Source: Datisca glomerata (lineage: Eukaryota > Streptophyta > Magnoliopsida > Cucurbitales > Datiscaceae). From it: 64,000 nt of DNA. The DNA lies in NCBI GenBank assembly GCA_003255025.1, contig QANY01005041.1:1-64000 (forward strand). Reading direction: 5' to 3'. The position numbers were made by a program, and so were the translations under genes. Positions 47,039 to 57,140 of this stretch are shown here, one piece after another. The notes beneath the pieces are model-generated. The model worked only from the letters and a program-made list of their open reading frames with translations. It was not told the DNA's origin and ran no database searches. The first letter of the stretch is position 1. Every line of letters starts with the position of its first letter.

Positions 47039-47749
47039 TGAATAGGTAAAAAATACCCAGTGTCATATGGATAAATGGGACCTACCTAGGGCTCACAGAA
47101 AGCGGTAGAAAAGCATGACAGAGTTACGAGTTAAAGTCGTGAGACACTCATAAATAGATAATCATCATCTCGAGAACGTGGAATAATCACCTTAAGAACG
47201 GTGAATCATCACCCAAAAAAGGGGAGTCATCACTTCAGAAAAGGGGATCATCACCTCCAGAACGGTGAAGAACATTAGAACGGGAAAAGGGGTTCAGACC
47301 GATGACCAAGCGACTGTAATTAATTGGGTAAGCTAAGTGATCCGGACAAGACAGATTGTCAGGCTATCAAGTGGCTGTGACTATTTGGCTCAGAACCACA
47401 TGAAATCATCAAATGGGTGTGATTGATTGGTGGCTGAGTGAGACAGATGGGAAATTAGAAAGGAAAATAAACCCATACCGAGTAGAAAGAATCCACACGA
47501 ACGGGCATAATGAGTGCCTCCTTTATATTAATTATTCTAATCAAACTCATGCAATTTGAGAAGCCTATATAAGGCCAACGTATTAAATGAAAGAGGACGG
47601 TTAATACACCTCAAGCATATATGATATAGAGCATTTACTCCTTATAATTTCTGACTCCTAAAATCTTTCTCTATCATTAAGACTCCCGTAAGTTTACTTT
47701 TATCAATACTTCCCCTTTCAATCTTTGATTGACAAAAAAATCCTTTACA
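47039..47749 (+). repeat. 3' LTR of the Tat element
   Basis: 711 bases from TGAATAGG to CCTTTACA. Matches the two parts of the 5' LTR. Contains the same AATCATCA..GAACG repeats (47158-47280) and a CTATATAAGG promoter box near 47565. It differs from the 5' LTR at many sites, which indicates an old insertion. Confidence 0.88.
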
Positions 47750-48693
47750 AGATTATTATTGTTTATAATAGCTCTTTTTATTATTATTATTTTTATTTTT
47801 AATTATTTATTAGGAATTGGATAAAAGAAAAGCATATCTCATTTCCAAACAAGGGAACCTTTTCTTTTATGTACTGAGAAAATACCCACCTAAGAAGAAT
47901 ATCAAAGACCCCAAGATAACCGGTCAATAATGCAGAGAAGAGTATTATAGCATGAGCAAACACAACAATGAGAAGGACTGAAATTATCTGTAATCTGGAG
48001 GTGGAGGAAGGCGTGACTGAGGCGTGCTGGGGTGGAGGAACGCTGAATGCGTGAGGCGTGGAGGTGGACTCGAGGAAGAGCACTAAGGCACTTGGGAAAA
48101 AATTATGATACTCGGGAGTACTATACTTACTTAAGTGAAAAATTGACTCTTGGCACTGGGTTTCAAAATCTGAAGTGAAAGTTGGAAGTTCTATTAGGAT
48201 TTCAAAATAATTTATATAAGTATTATGAGGCACCCGAAATCAAACTTCAACTTTTCTTCAATCAAATAGGGGGCTTTCACATTTTTCTCAAATATAGCTA
48301 AACATCCCCATTCCAAGCATGCCCTACAATTTCTTTGCAGAGGTGTCATTATTAAAACTAAAATAAATGTAAGTATAATTAAGACAATCTACGACATAAC
48401 TTAGGTTATAATTATTCTATAAATAATTAATGGGGTTATTCAATATGATCTTTATATATGTTATGCAACACTTATATGTTTTATGTTTAAATAAATTAAG
48501 CATGTTATATAACACAATGTTGTTAAACAGTAAATACTATTAATGTATATTAACTAATGTGAGAGACAGAGATCACACATTCAGGTTATACTTTATTTGT
48601 TCTTATTGGTGTGCATTTTACATGTGATGTGCATTTTACAGAGATCACACATTCATTATAGTGATGAGTACCTTGATGCTACAGTAATATGGT
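47750..48693. other. Spacer between two LTR elements
   Basis: No recognised gene. A 144-codon frame on the minus strand (48233-47799) has one long hydrophobic stretch (IISVLLIVVFAHAIILFSALLTGYL, shown here in halves: IISVLLIVVFAHA and IILFSALLTGYL) preceded by a Pro/Ser-rich part, but no homolog is known to me. The rest is AT-rich; GAGATCACACATTCA occurs twice, near 48567 and 48640. Confidence 0.35.
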
Positions 48694-51600
48694 TGTTGAC
48701 AGTCAAATCTCAGATGTGAGACTTCAGCAGCAATGTTTTCACTTCACTCTCAAAACCTCCAATGTGGGAAGATAAAGTAGGAGACCAATGTAAGGGGGTG
48801 GTCTCCTTTTTACCCATCTGAAACTTAAGTCAGTAATGAGGTAGATGAGAGTAAAGTAGAGAGTAATTTGAGAGTTTGTTACCTTTTTTTCATACCTCAA
48901 TGAATGCCATTACCTCTCTTTATATAGTATTATTTCAGGTAACTGGGGCAGGGCAGCTCATGTACGGATTATAGTCCACCCTCCAAGGAGGTGTTATCTT
49001 GGAGTAATCTTTGGCCTTGGCCCTTTCCTATTAGATTGACAAGGGCAAATAATGACGTGCGCACTACTACAAAAATGACCATTAAAAACGTTAAATACCC
49101 ATCGTCTATTACTATAGACGACAAGGATCCACTGTCGTCTGTGTGAGTGTTGTGCAATATTTTTTTACATCATGACAGGAGGTTAATAATCATCGTAAAA
49201 TTACATCATTACAATGAGGATTTTTCAAAAAATCTCGTAACATTTTAATCCTACCACGGCGCTTATGGAGACAAACGTCGTTACATTTAGTATACCGTAG
49301 AAAATAGTAAACCTGTTGACGACGGCCATAATAAATAGCATTGTGAGAAGTGCACCGCCGTCGTGTATTATGGAGATTATTACGATGCTTTTGATAACCA
49401 CCATCGTAAAGATGATTTTTGCCATTGTAATTTATTGCCCTTGTTACGATGTTACTTTTATTTACCATAGGCAATGTTCTACTCCTACAACGATGTTTTT
49501 TTAATGCCATCGTGTTAAATTAGCCTTTTTACTTTGATTTTTATATCTACCGTCGCGAGTACTGCTTTTAATTTTTTTAATTCTTCTAAAAATTCACCTC
49601 AACCTAATTACATTTGCTCTAAAAATATCGAATTCATATAAATAGATACTAAATATTAAACTCTCAGGATTTGTATGCTATATTCCGACAAAACAAATAA
49701 AAATCATTACAAAGAATTTTCATCCCTTACTTTATCTATACAACTTATTTGGCAGAAGAAATATACCATACTATCAAAGAAGCACATCATATTCAGCCTT
49801 CGAAGAGAAATCCATTCACCGCCCATCTGATACCTTATGCATCCACCATCGCAGATTTATGTCAAGAAGATCAATCAACATCTCTCCTAGAAGGGTCGAT
49901 TCCTTTAACTGCCACCAAAAAAAGAAGAGAGGAAGACGAGTAATACTAATCAATTATTTCCAAGGGTCAGTATTGGAAACACACAAGGCATGCAACTAAA
50001 GAAATTCACAAGGAGAAACATTGAGCATAACCCACTATTCATACACTGGAAAAATAAATCCATCCTACAAATCACAATCTTGAAGCTCTTTCTAAGAACC
50101 CAATTACCAGCAACTATTGATTTCACTTCTTATAGCTAATAAGTGCTTAATATCAAACCAGAACTAACCAAGCAGATATGTGAATTGCAAAGAACTTTGA
50201 CATGAGAGACCAACTCAATTACCAAAAATCAAATGAAAATTTTGAACAAGGACGAAGACGTTGCTCGAGGCGTGTTGGAGACCGATTGCGTTACCCTCTG
50301 AAATTCAACAGATGAAAAATGGCGCAGAGCAGAGGAAAGGAGAAAAAGAGACGTGATCAAGAAAGTATAAAGTGAAATAAAAGTTACCCTCTTTATTCAT
50401 GTAACGCAGGGAAATCGCCTCCACACGATTTTACCTTGGCCACGTCATTTCCCTTATCGAGATAACTTTACACGACATTATAAATTTTTACCAATGTAAA
50501 TATCAAATAATTTTGACTCTCTCTTAGGATATTTGATGAAACACTCTCGTAAGATATATCAGACATATTTGTACGACGTTATAAAGAAAAAATAAACCGA
50601 TAACTACATTTAATAATAGTCATCGTAAAATATCATTTTCACATGCGACATTTTTTAAATTTGCCCTCGTGAAATATAACATATACATTTGCACGATGCT
50701 ATAAAAAACCGTCTTTGTGAATATAGAACAATTTAAAACGGTAAAAATTTATTAGTGAAATTACGACACTTTCAAAATGAACAGTCATCTATATTTTTTT
50801 CTATTGTCATTAAAAGCCAAATTTCTAGTTGTGGTGGTGTCAGGACAGTCTGTCCTCATCCTTGCCAAGGTACTATCATGACCCTCATAAGACCTCCCAT
50901 ATTAAATGCTCTTGATGACATTCTGAGATGGTCAGCTGATTGACTCCTCGATTGATGGGCTTCGTATGTTTACCATTAGACTGGCTCCTAATTGATGGAG
51001 GCGCATTTAATGTCATTGACGATACTTTATCTTCGGCTTGATTCACGCCTTGGTCTAGGAGCTGGTTTTGAGGGAGACGAGAACTTTTCCCGCCTAAAGA
51101 TTTTCCTTCTATCTGAGTGTATATTTTCCCTTCTTGGACTTGGATAAAATGTCTAGTACGCTAATCCTCAGTCATGGTTCATTGAGGGTAGCCTCCTAAT
51201 AGATGAACTTCAGCGTTGTGCTGAGCTCGTATTTGATGCGTTTAAGGTTAGGGCTTCCCCTTGGGTGCTTGGAGACCTTTTCTTCGAGTCGAGGGGTACT
51301 TCATCCTTGGTTGCTCATGACCTCATCCTCGGATACTTCAGTACCTCATTCTAAGGTACTTGGGTAGCTCATCTTCACGTCCAATGCGGACCTCGTCCTT
51401 GGGTACTTAGAGACCTCTTCCTCGAGTTCAGGGGGACATGGTTCTCGAGTACTTGGGGACCTTGTCCATGGGTACTTGGGGACCTCATCCTCTTATTTAA
51501 AGGGACCTAGTCCTCGGGTACTTGGGGACCTCATCCTCGGGTGCAAAGAGATCTTGTCCATGGGTACTTAGAGATCTCGTCCTCGGGTGTAAAAGGATCT

Positions 51601-51715
51601 CGTACTTGGGTCCAAAGGGACCCCATCCTCAGGTACTTGGATACCTCATCCTCGAGTACTTGGGGACCTCATCCTCGGGTCTAAAGGGACCTCGTCCCCG
51701 GCTACCAAGTATGAA
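48694..51715 (-). repeat. 3' LTR of the non-coding element, split by a CACTA transposon
   Basis: Homologous to 55531-56868 from TGTTGACAGTCAAATC onward. After the CACTA insertion (49062-50833) it resumes at 50837 with GTGTCAGGACAG, which continues the LTR exactly. From about 51240 to 51710 it holds degenerate repeats of CCTCGTCCTCGGGTACTTGG. The last 100 or so bases of the other LTR, including GGGTATAACA, are not found here, so this end is deleted or rearranged and the border is approximate. Confidence 0.75.
49062..50833. mobile_element. Non-autonomous CACTA (En/Spm) DNA transposon
   Basis: The left end is CACTACTACAAAAATGACC. The reverse complement of the right end is CACAACTAGAAATTTGGC. 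The flanking triplets are GCG (49059-49061) and GTG (50834-50836). Removing the element with one GTG gives GACGTGTGGTGTCAGG, identical to the intact site in the sister LTR (55893-55908), so the borders are firm. Subterminal regions carry many CATCGT/ACGATG and GACGAC motifs in both orientations, the usual transposase binding repeats (for example 49101, 49383, 49448, 49492, 50624, 50693). No transposase is encoded; short frames inside match nothing. A second inverted CACTA-type end (TTAGTG at 50752-50757) lies within. Confidence 0.85.
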
Positions 51716-52307
51716 GTATGCTGAAGACTTTGGAAGTTGTCATGAGCAAATTTATGTTGCTTTTCTTCTCGGTAAGTGTGAGACTTGTCGATTTGATTCC
51801 CTTCTTTTTTAGCAAGAGTTTTTCAGTGAGTTATATATTTGCTATGGTGAGTGTGAGACACAATTGAAGCTCTAGTTTAAAGCTAAATACACAATCATTT
51901 TTACTTTATTTTTATGTTGAAGAGCATGAAATAAGTAGGGATGTTGGGTTGCAACCGAGTTGCATACTTTGAGTTCACTCGAATGGGCATCAAATAGCTC
52001 GAAGTAAGTAGGGCTGCTAAGTTGTAGTCGAGGCGAGTCGCTGGGTGAGACTTCCGTTAATTGTCGTGGGGTTTGAGCGAGTTCCATACTTTAAGTTTAC
52101 TTTGACTAGACGTCGAAGAGCTCGAAGTAAGTAAGGCTGCTAGGTTGCAGTCGAGGTGGGGAGTGACTTCCATTAATTACTGTGGAATTCGGCCTAGTTC
52201 CATACTTTGAGTTCACTTCGATGGAGAGCCTAAAGTAAGTGAGGTTGTTAGGTTACAATCGAGGCGAGTCACTAGAGTGTGACTGTCGTTAGTTGTTGTA
52301 AACTCAA
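51716..52307. other. Interior of the non-coding LTR element, 3' side
   Basis: No coding frame of interest. A stretch rich in C and T on the plus strand (GATTCCCTTCTTTTTT, about 51796-51812) could be the complement of the polypurine tract. 51940-52280 carries four degenerate copies of a unit with GAAGTAAGTAGGGCTGCTA..GTTGCAGTCGAG. Confidence 0.45.
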
Positions 52308-52737
52308 GGTCACCAGCGATGATGGGCCTCGAGTAACCTAATGTGGCTTAGGTGTGGTTGATCTTGGGGCCACCGATAATGATAGGCTTGAGGTCACATA
52401 AAGTAGTTTATGTGAAGCTGAGCTTGGGGTCACTGGCGAGGATGATCCTTAGGTCACATGAGGTAGCTTAGGTGAGGATGAGCTTGTGGTCATCGACGAG
52501 AACAAGCCTTGGTTCACCTAAAGTGGCTTAGGTGAGGGTGAACTTGGGGTCACCGGTGATGATGAGCCTAGGGTCACCTAAGATGGCTTAGGTGAGGGTG
52601 AGGTTCAGATCACTTACAAGGATGGGCCTCAGGTCACCTAAGGTGGCTTATATGAGGTTGCACTTGATATCATCAACTAGGATGAGCCTGGGGTCACCTT
52701 AGGTAGCTTAAGCGAGGGTGAGTTTTGTAGAATCGAT
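52308..52737. repeat. Minisatellite of about 60-base units, first block
   Basis: About seven units of the type GGGGTCACC-GACGAGGATGAGCC-TTGGGTCACC-TAAGGTGGCTTAGGTGAGG. The same unit resumes at about 53960. The units diverge by 10-25% from each other. No conserved open frame. Confidence 0.9.
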
Positions 52738-53955
52738 ATGACACCCCTTTAAAGGAAAAATAGTTTAAAAGAAATATTTTAATATTTAAAAAAATTGCTT
52801 GAAATAAAATAATAGATAAAAAATGAACAATCAAGCAATTGATAATAATTACACAATTAAATAAATGTGTGGAAGCTTAAATACATAGAATAAATAAATA
52901 AATAAATACAATAACGATGCAAAATATTAAAGTGCAGAAAATGAAGAGAGTAAGGAAGAGAGAAAACACACGATGTTTTTACGTGGTTTGGGAAAATTTA
53001 TCCCTACGTCCACGCTTCAAATATCCCCCATTGAAAATTTTCCCCAAACGATCTTCTTAATGGTGAAGAATAAAGATTTACAAGCCCTATTGACTTATGG
53101 TGCCGATCAGACCTTGACAATACGACTCCATCAAGATCTTCAAATCTCTTACAAAATTTCTCACTCTCTTAAGGAGTAGATCTCTCAATATTTTGCTCAT
53201 AATTTTCACTAGCTTCTCTCTAGAAATTTTTTTAAAAAGTATTGCTCAAAATACAAGCCTCTCAAAGAATAAAATACTATAAGCTTCGTAGGAGATGGAG
53301 AGGTATGTGGAATGAGAAAAGGATGCCTCAATTTATAGAGGATAAAAACTAGATCTGAATCGGTCCGACCGGTTTGGAAACCGGATGGACCAGTGCTTGA
53401 TTTGGGGAATTTTTTCCAAATAAGCAAGCAGATCATCCGGTTCTCCACCGGATGGATCTAGTTTGGCATAAGGCGCATGAAATGGCCATATGTAAAAACC
53501 GGTCCATCCGGTTTTAAATCAGTGGATCCAGTTTTAGGAAAGTACCGAGAATTGTCGCCAATTGTAGAAATTGAGGACATAGATCCCTTCCAAAGCTGAG
53601 CTGGTTTTGACACCGGTTGAGAGTGAACCGATCCATGACATTTTACACACCATTCTTCCCAATTCGGTCTCTTCCATTTTGATTCATGAGTGGTTCGGTC
53701 TGATTCGTTGTTCCTCGAAGCATTTTGAGTTCAACCAACTTTGGTCAGGTCATTTGGAGTTCGTTTAATATGCTTCGTGCCCTTCGTAAAATACCATGTG
53801 TATCTCGTCATGTATGATTTTGTTTGCCCTTTATTGTTCTTGCATAAACACTTAAGTTTAAGTGTTTTCAACATGATTTTCACTTTATTTTTTACCTACA
53901 CGCTTAATAAAATATATTAGTCAAAATATTATTTGTCATCATCAAATTTATCATA
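52738..53955. mobile_element. Insertion of about 1.2 kb splitting the minisatellite, possible solo LTR or short LTR element
   Basis: The minisatellite stops near GTGAG (52721) and resumes near GGGTCATTTGTGAGG (53961 on). Between them AACACACGATGTTTTTACGTGG (52965-52986, read in two parts: AACACACGATGTTT, TTACGTGG) resembles a motif common in plant LTRs, and AGTGTTTTCAACA (53860-53872) has the look of an LTR end. Also contains GGTCCGACCGG and ACCGGATGGACCAG repeats (53360-53520). Clear ends and target duplication were not found. Confidence 0.45.
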
Positions 53956-54910
53956 TTGACTGGGTCATTTGTGAGGATGTGCCTCGGATCACCTAAGGTG
54001 GCTTAGATGAGGTTGTGCTTGAGGTCACTTATGAGGATGATCCTTGGGTCACTTAAGGTGGCTTGGGTGAAGATGAGCCTGGGGTCAGGGGCGAGAATGA
54101 GTCTTGGGGTCACCGGCGAGAATGAGCCTTGGGTCACCTAAGGTGGCTTAGGTGAGGCTACGCTTGGGATCATCGGTAGGGATGAGCCTGGGGTCACCTT
54201 AGGTAGCTTAGGTGAGGATGAACTTAGGGTCATCGACGAGAATGAGCCTTGGGTCATCTAAGGTGGCTTAGATGAGGGTGAGATTGGAGTCACCGACGAG
54301 GATGGGCCTCAGGTCACCTAAGATTGCTTAGGTAAGAGTGATCTTGAGGTCACCGACAAGGATAGGCCCCAAGTCACATAAGGTAACTTATGTGAGGCTG
54401 AGCTTAGGGTCACCAATGAAGATGATCCTTGGGTCCCCTAATGTGGCTTATGTGACGATGAGGTTAGGGTCACTAGCGAGAATGAACTTTGAGTCACCTA
54501 AGGTGACTTAGGTGAGGGTGAGCCTGGAGTCACCGACGGGAATGAGGATAGGGTCACCTAAGATGGCTTAGGTGAGGGTGAGCTTCAGATCACCTACGAG
54601 GATGGGCCTCGGGTCACCTAAGGTGGCTTAGGTGAGGCTGCGCTTGGGATCATCGGCGAGGATGAGCCTGATGTTACCTTAGGTAGCTTAAGTGAGGCTA
54701 CGTTTAGGGTCACCGACGATCATAAGCCTTGGGGTCACCGGCGATGATGATCATTGGGTCACCTAAGATGGCTTATGTGAGGGTGATTTTGTGGTCACCT
54801 CTGATGAACTTGATGAGGGTAAGCTTGTGATCACCCCAAATGATTTCTCTGAGGTTAAGCCTCGGGTCACTTCAAATGGTTTAGGTGAGAGTGATCCCAT
54901 GTTCACCTAT
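53956..54910. repeat. Minisatellite of about 60-base units, second block
   Basis: About fifteen more units of the same GGGTCACCTAAGGTGGCTTAGGTGAGG type. Unit length and spacing vary slightly; variants with AACTT or CGCTTGGGATCATC recur at intervals, suggesting higher-order duplication. Confidence 0.9.
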
Positions 54911-55530
54911 GATAAGTAGACAATGTTGTCTTTATCATGATGATTGGGTGGATTATTTTCACCTTTTATTCTTCTCATACTATTTTTGTTTAAATTTCAT
55001 CTCAAAGATATTGTTTTTATGGTGGTCACTCTAGTAGTTGCCCACTAGTTTGATGCGAACAAATTTTTAGTTGGTTGAACTCAATATAAGATAGGTGACA
55101 AAAAAATACTTGATGAGGTCTTTGGAGAATGAGCTTAGGCACCTCGGTGACTTCTGCAAACGAGCTTTGGGATGCCTCGGGTGGCATCAAAAGATGAGTC
55201 TGGGGCCATCTTTGATGACATTGGCAATGATGAGAATAAGTTACTTCGTTTCTCTTAAGAAAGTTTGGGCCTAAAGGTCCTCCCATATGACTAATGCAGA
55301 ATTAAGCCAAGTGTTATTCCCTATGAGTTAGGCAAGATTCAGCCCAAGAGTCATAAGTATGACTTAGGTAGGCTTTAGAAGAAGGTGATGTAAATATTTC
55401 ATTTCGGGTGAGCTCTGGGATTGGGATGAGCTGTGATATTCTTATGGTGACCACATGCCTTTCAAAGCAAGTAGTCCTCTCAAGTGGGTAGATCGTAAAG
55501 CTTAGTCGTGTTCCCACATACAATGCCAAT
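54911..55530 (-). other. Leader region of the non-coding LTR element
   Basis: Lies between the primer-binding region (minus strand from 55530) and the minisatellite. No gag-like frame. Open frames on the minus strand (55529-55314, 55286-55026) have no recognised motif. Confidence 0.45.
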
Positions 55531-56868
55531 TGTTGACGGTCAAATCTCAGAGGTGAGACTTTATCAGCAATGTCTTCACTTCAGTCTCAAAACCTATAAT
55601 GGGGGAAGGTAAAGTAGGAGATCAATGTGAGTCAATTGTCTCATTTTTATCCCTCTGAAGCTTAAGTCAGTAAGGAGGTAGAGAATAATAAAGTATAGAG
55701 TAATTTGAGAGTTTGTTACCTTTTGCATACCTCAATGAATGTCATTACCTCTTTTTATATAGTGTTATTTTGGGCAACTATGATAGCTAGGGCAGGGCAG
55801 CCTTAGGTACGGACTATAGCCCACTCTCCAATGATGTGTTGTCTTAGAGTAATCTCCAGCCTTGGGCCTTTCTTATTAGACTGATAAGGGCAAGTGATGA
55901 CGTGTGGTGTCAGGATAACTTGTCATTATCCTTGCCAAAGTCGGTCCTCATTAGGCTGCCCATATTAAATGCTCTTGATGACACCCTGAGATGGTCAGTT
56001 GATGGGCTCTGTATGTTTACCATTAACCTAGCTCCTGATTGGTGGAGGTGCATTTAATGTCATTAATGACAATTTGTCCTCGGCTTGGTTCACGCCTCGA
56101 TCTAGAACTTTCCCCCCTAAGGATTTTCCTTCTATTTGAGTGTATTTTTCACTTCTTAAACTTAGATAAAATATTGAGTCTGCTAACCCTAAGTCTCAGT
56201 TCATTGAGGGCAGACTCCTAATAGATGGACTTTAGCACTGAGACTGAGCTCATATTTGATTCGTTTAAGGTTGAGACTCTCCCTCGGGTGCTTGGAGACC
56301 TTGTCCTCGGGTCGAAGAGGACTTCGTCCTTAGATGCTTGAGGACCTCGTCCTTGGGTGCTTGAGGACCTCGTCCTCGGGTGCTTGAGGACCTCGTCCTC
56401 GGGTGCTTGGGTACCTCATCCTAGGGTACTTGGGTATCTCATCTTCAGGTCCTATGGAGACTCGTCTTTGGGAACTTGGGGAACTTGTCCTCGGGTTTAG
56501 GGGGACCTAGTCTTCAGGTACTTGGGGACCTCGTCCTCGGGTTCAGGAGGACCTAGTTCTCTGGTTCAGGGGCACCTAGTTCTTAGGTTCAGGGGGACCT
56601 TATCCTCAGGTGCAAAGGGACCTTGTCCATAGGTACTTGGAGACCTCATCTTGGGGTTTATGTGGACCTAGTCCTTAGGTACTTGGGGACCCCTCAAGTG
56701 TAAAGAGACCTAGCATTCGGGTCCAAGGATACCCCTCGAGTACTTGGATACCTCATCCTCGGGTACTTAGAAACCTCATCCTCGGGTCCAAGGTGACCTC
56801 GTCCTCGGGTAATTGGGTACCCCATCCTCGGATGGTCTTTTATGAATGCCAAAAAAATGGGTATAACA
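55531..56868 (-). repeat. 5' LTR of the non-coding element
   Basis: 1338 bases, TGTTGACGG to GGGTATAACA on the plus strand (minus: TGTTATACCC to CCGTCAACA). On the minus strand the plus-strand TTTTTATATAGTG near 55755 gives a CACTATATAAAAA promoter box. 56280-56835 is a degenerate array of GACCTCGTCCTCGGGTACTTGG units. The stretch 55893-55908 is the empty version of the CACTA insertion site. Confidence 0.85.
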
Positions 56869-57140
56869 ATGATTATTAAAAGAATTAAGATCCATATGAT
56901 ATATGTTTATAACATCCGGCTATCCCTCATTTGACTCTTCATCCACTGGAATAGAACGAGGATTCACAAGCTTGACCGATGGCCTTTTGCTTTAGCTCTT
57001 ATTCCCAGCCTGACAAAGGTGCATCTGCTATTCCACCCCCATACTCCTTGGAAGATATTAGCCGGCGAAATGCATTCTTTCTTGTTCACTTCACCTTTCT
57101 TTGAGATCCCAACTGGGAAGACCCGATGATCCGCATGAAA
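56869..57140 (-). pseudogene. Coding-like fragment of unknown origin
   Basis: GC content and codon look rise here above the AT-rich flank. Minus-strand frames give KNAFRRLISSKEYGGGIADAP followed by LSGWE and a stop (about 57078-57000; the first block is 21 residues, split as KNAFRRLISSK / EYGGGIADAP), and in another frame RPSVKLVNPRSIPVDEESNEG-stop ending near 56926. They look like the C-terminal end of a protein broken by a shift. I cannot name the family. Confidence 0.3.

Larger units (their letters stand above)
37043..47749 (+). mobile_element. Complete but inactivated Ty3/gypsy retrotransposon, Tat lineage
   Basis: The two LTRs (37043-38569 and 47039-47749) both begin TGAA and end TTTACA. 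The 5 bases outside are AAATT on the left and AGATT on the right, a target duplication with one change. Inside, the order gag, protease, reverse transcriptase, RNase H, second archaeal-type RNase H and integrase, then a long 3' region with an ORF on the opposite strand, is that of the Tat (Ogre/Retand-related) lineage. Every domain carries stops or frameshifts, and the LTRs differ at many sites, so the insertion is old and cannot move by itself. Confidence 0.9.
48694..56868 (-). mobile_element. Large non-coding LTR retrotransposon with minisatellites, minus orientation
   Basis: Related sequences at both ends start TGTTGAC; the right copy ends GGGTATAACA on the plus strand. The outer 5 bases are ATGGT (48689-48693) and ATGAT (56869-56873), a target duplication with one difference. 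Minus orientation is shown by the primer-binding region: next to the LTR the minus strand reads ATTGGCATTGTATGTGGGAA, the same type as after the gypsy LTR at 62404 (ATTGGCATCTTCTGTGGGAA). The interior has no gag or pol; it is mostly a tandem repeat with one more insertion. It resembles large non-autonomous (LARD-like) elements that depend on a relative for movement. Confidence 0.8.

Noticed and set aside
50752..50757. TTAGTG as the right end of the CACTA element
   Set aside because: Excision there would not restore the LTR sequence, whereas the end at 50833 restores it exactly.
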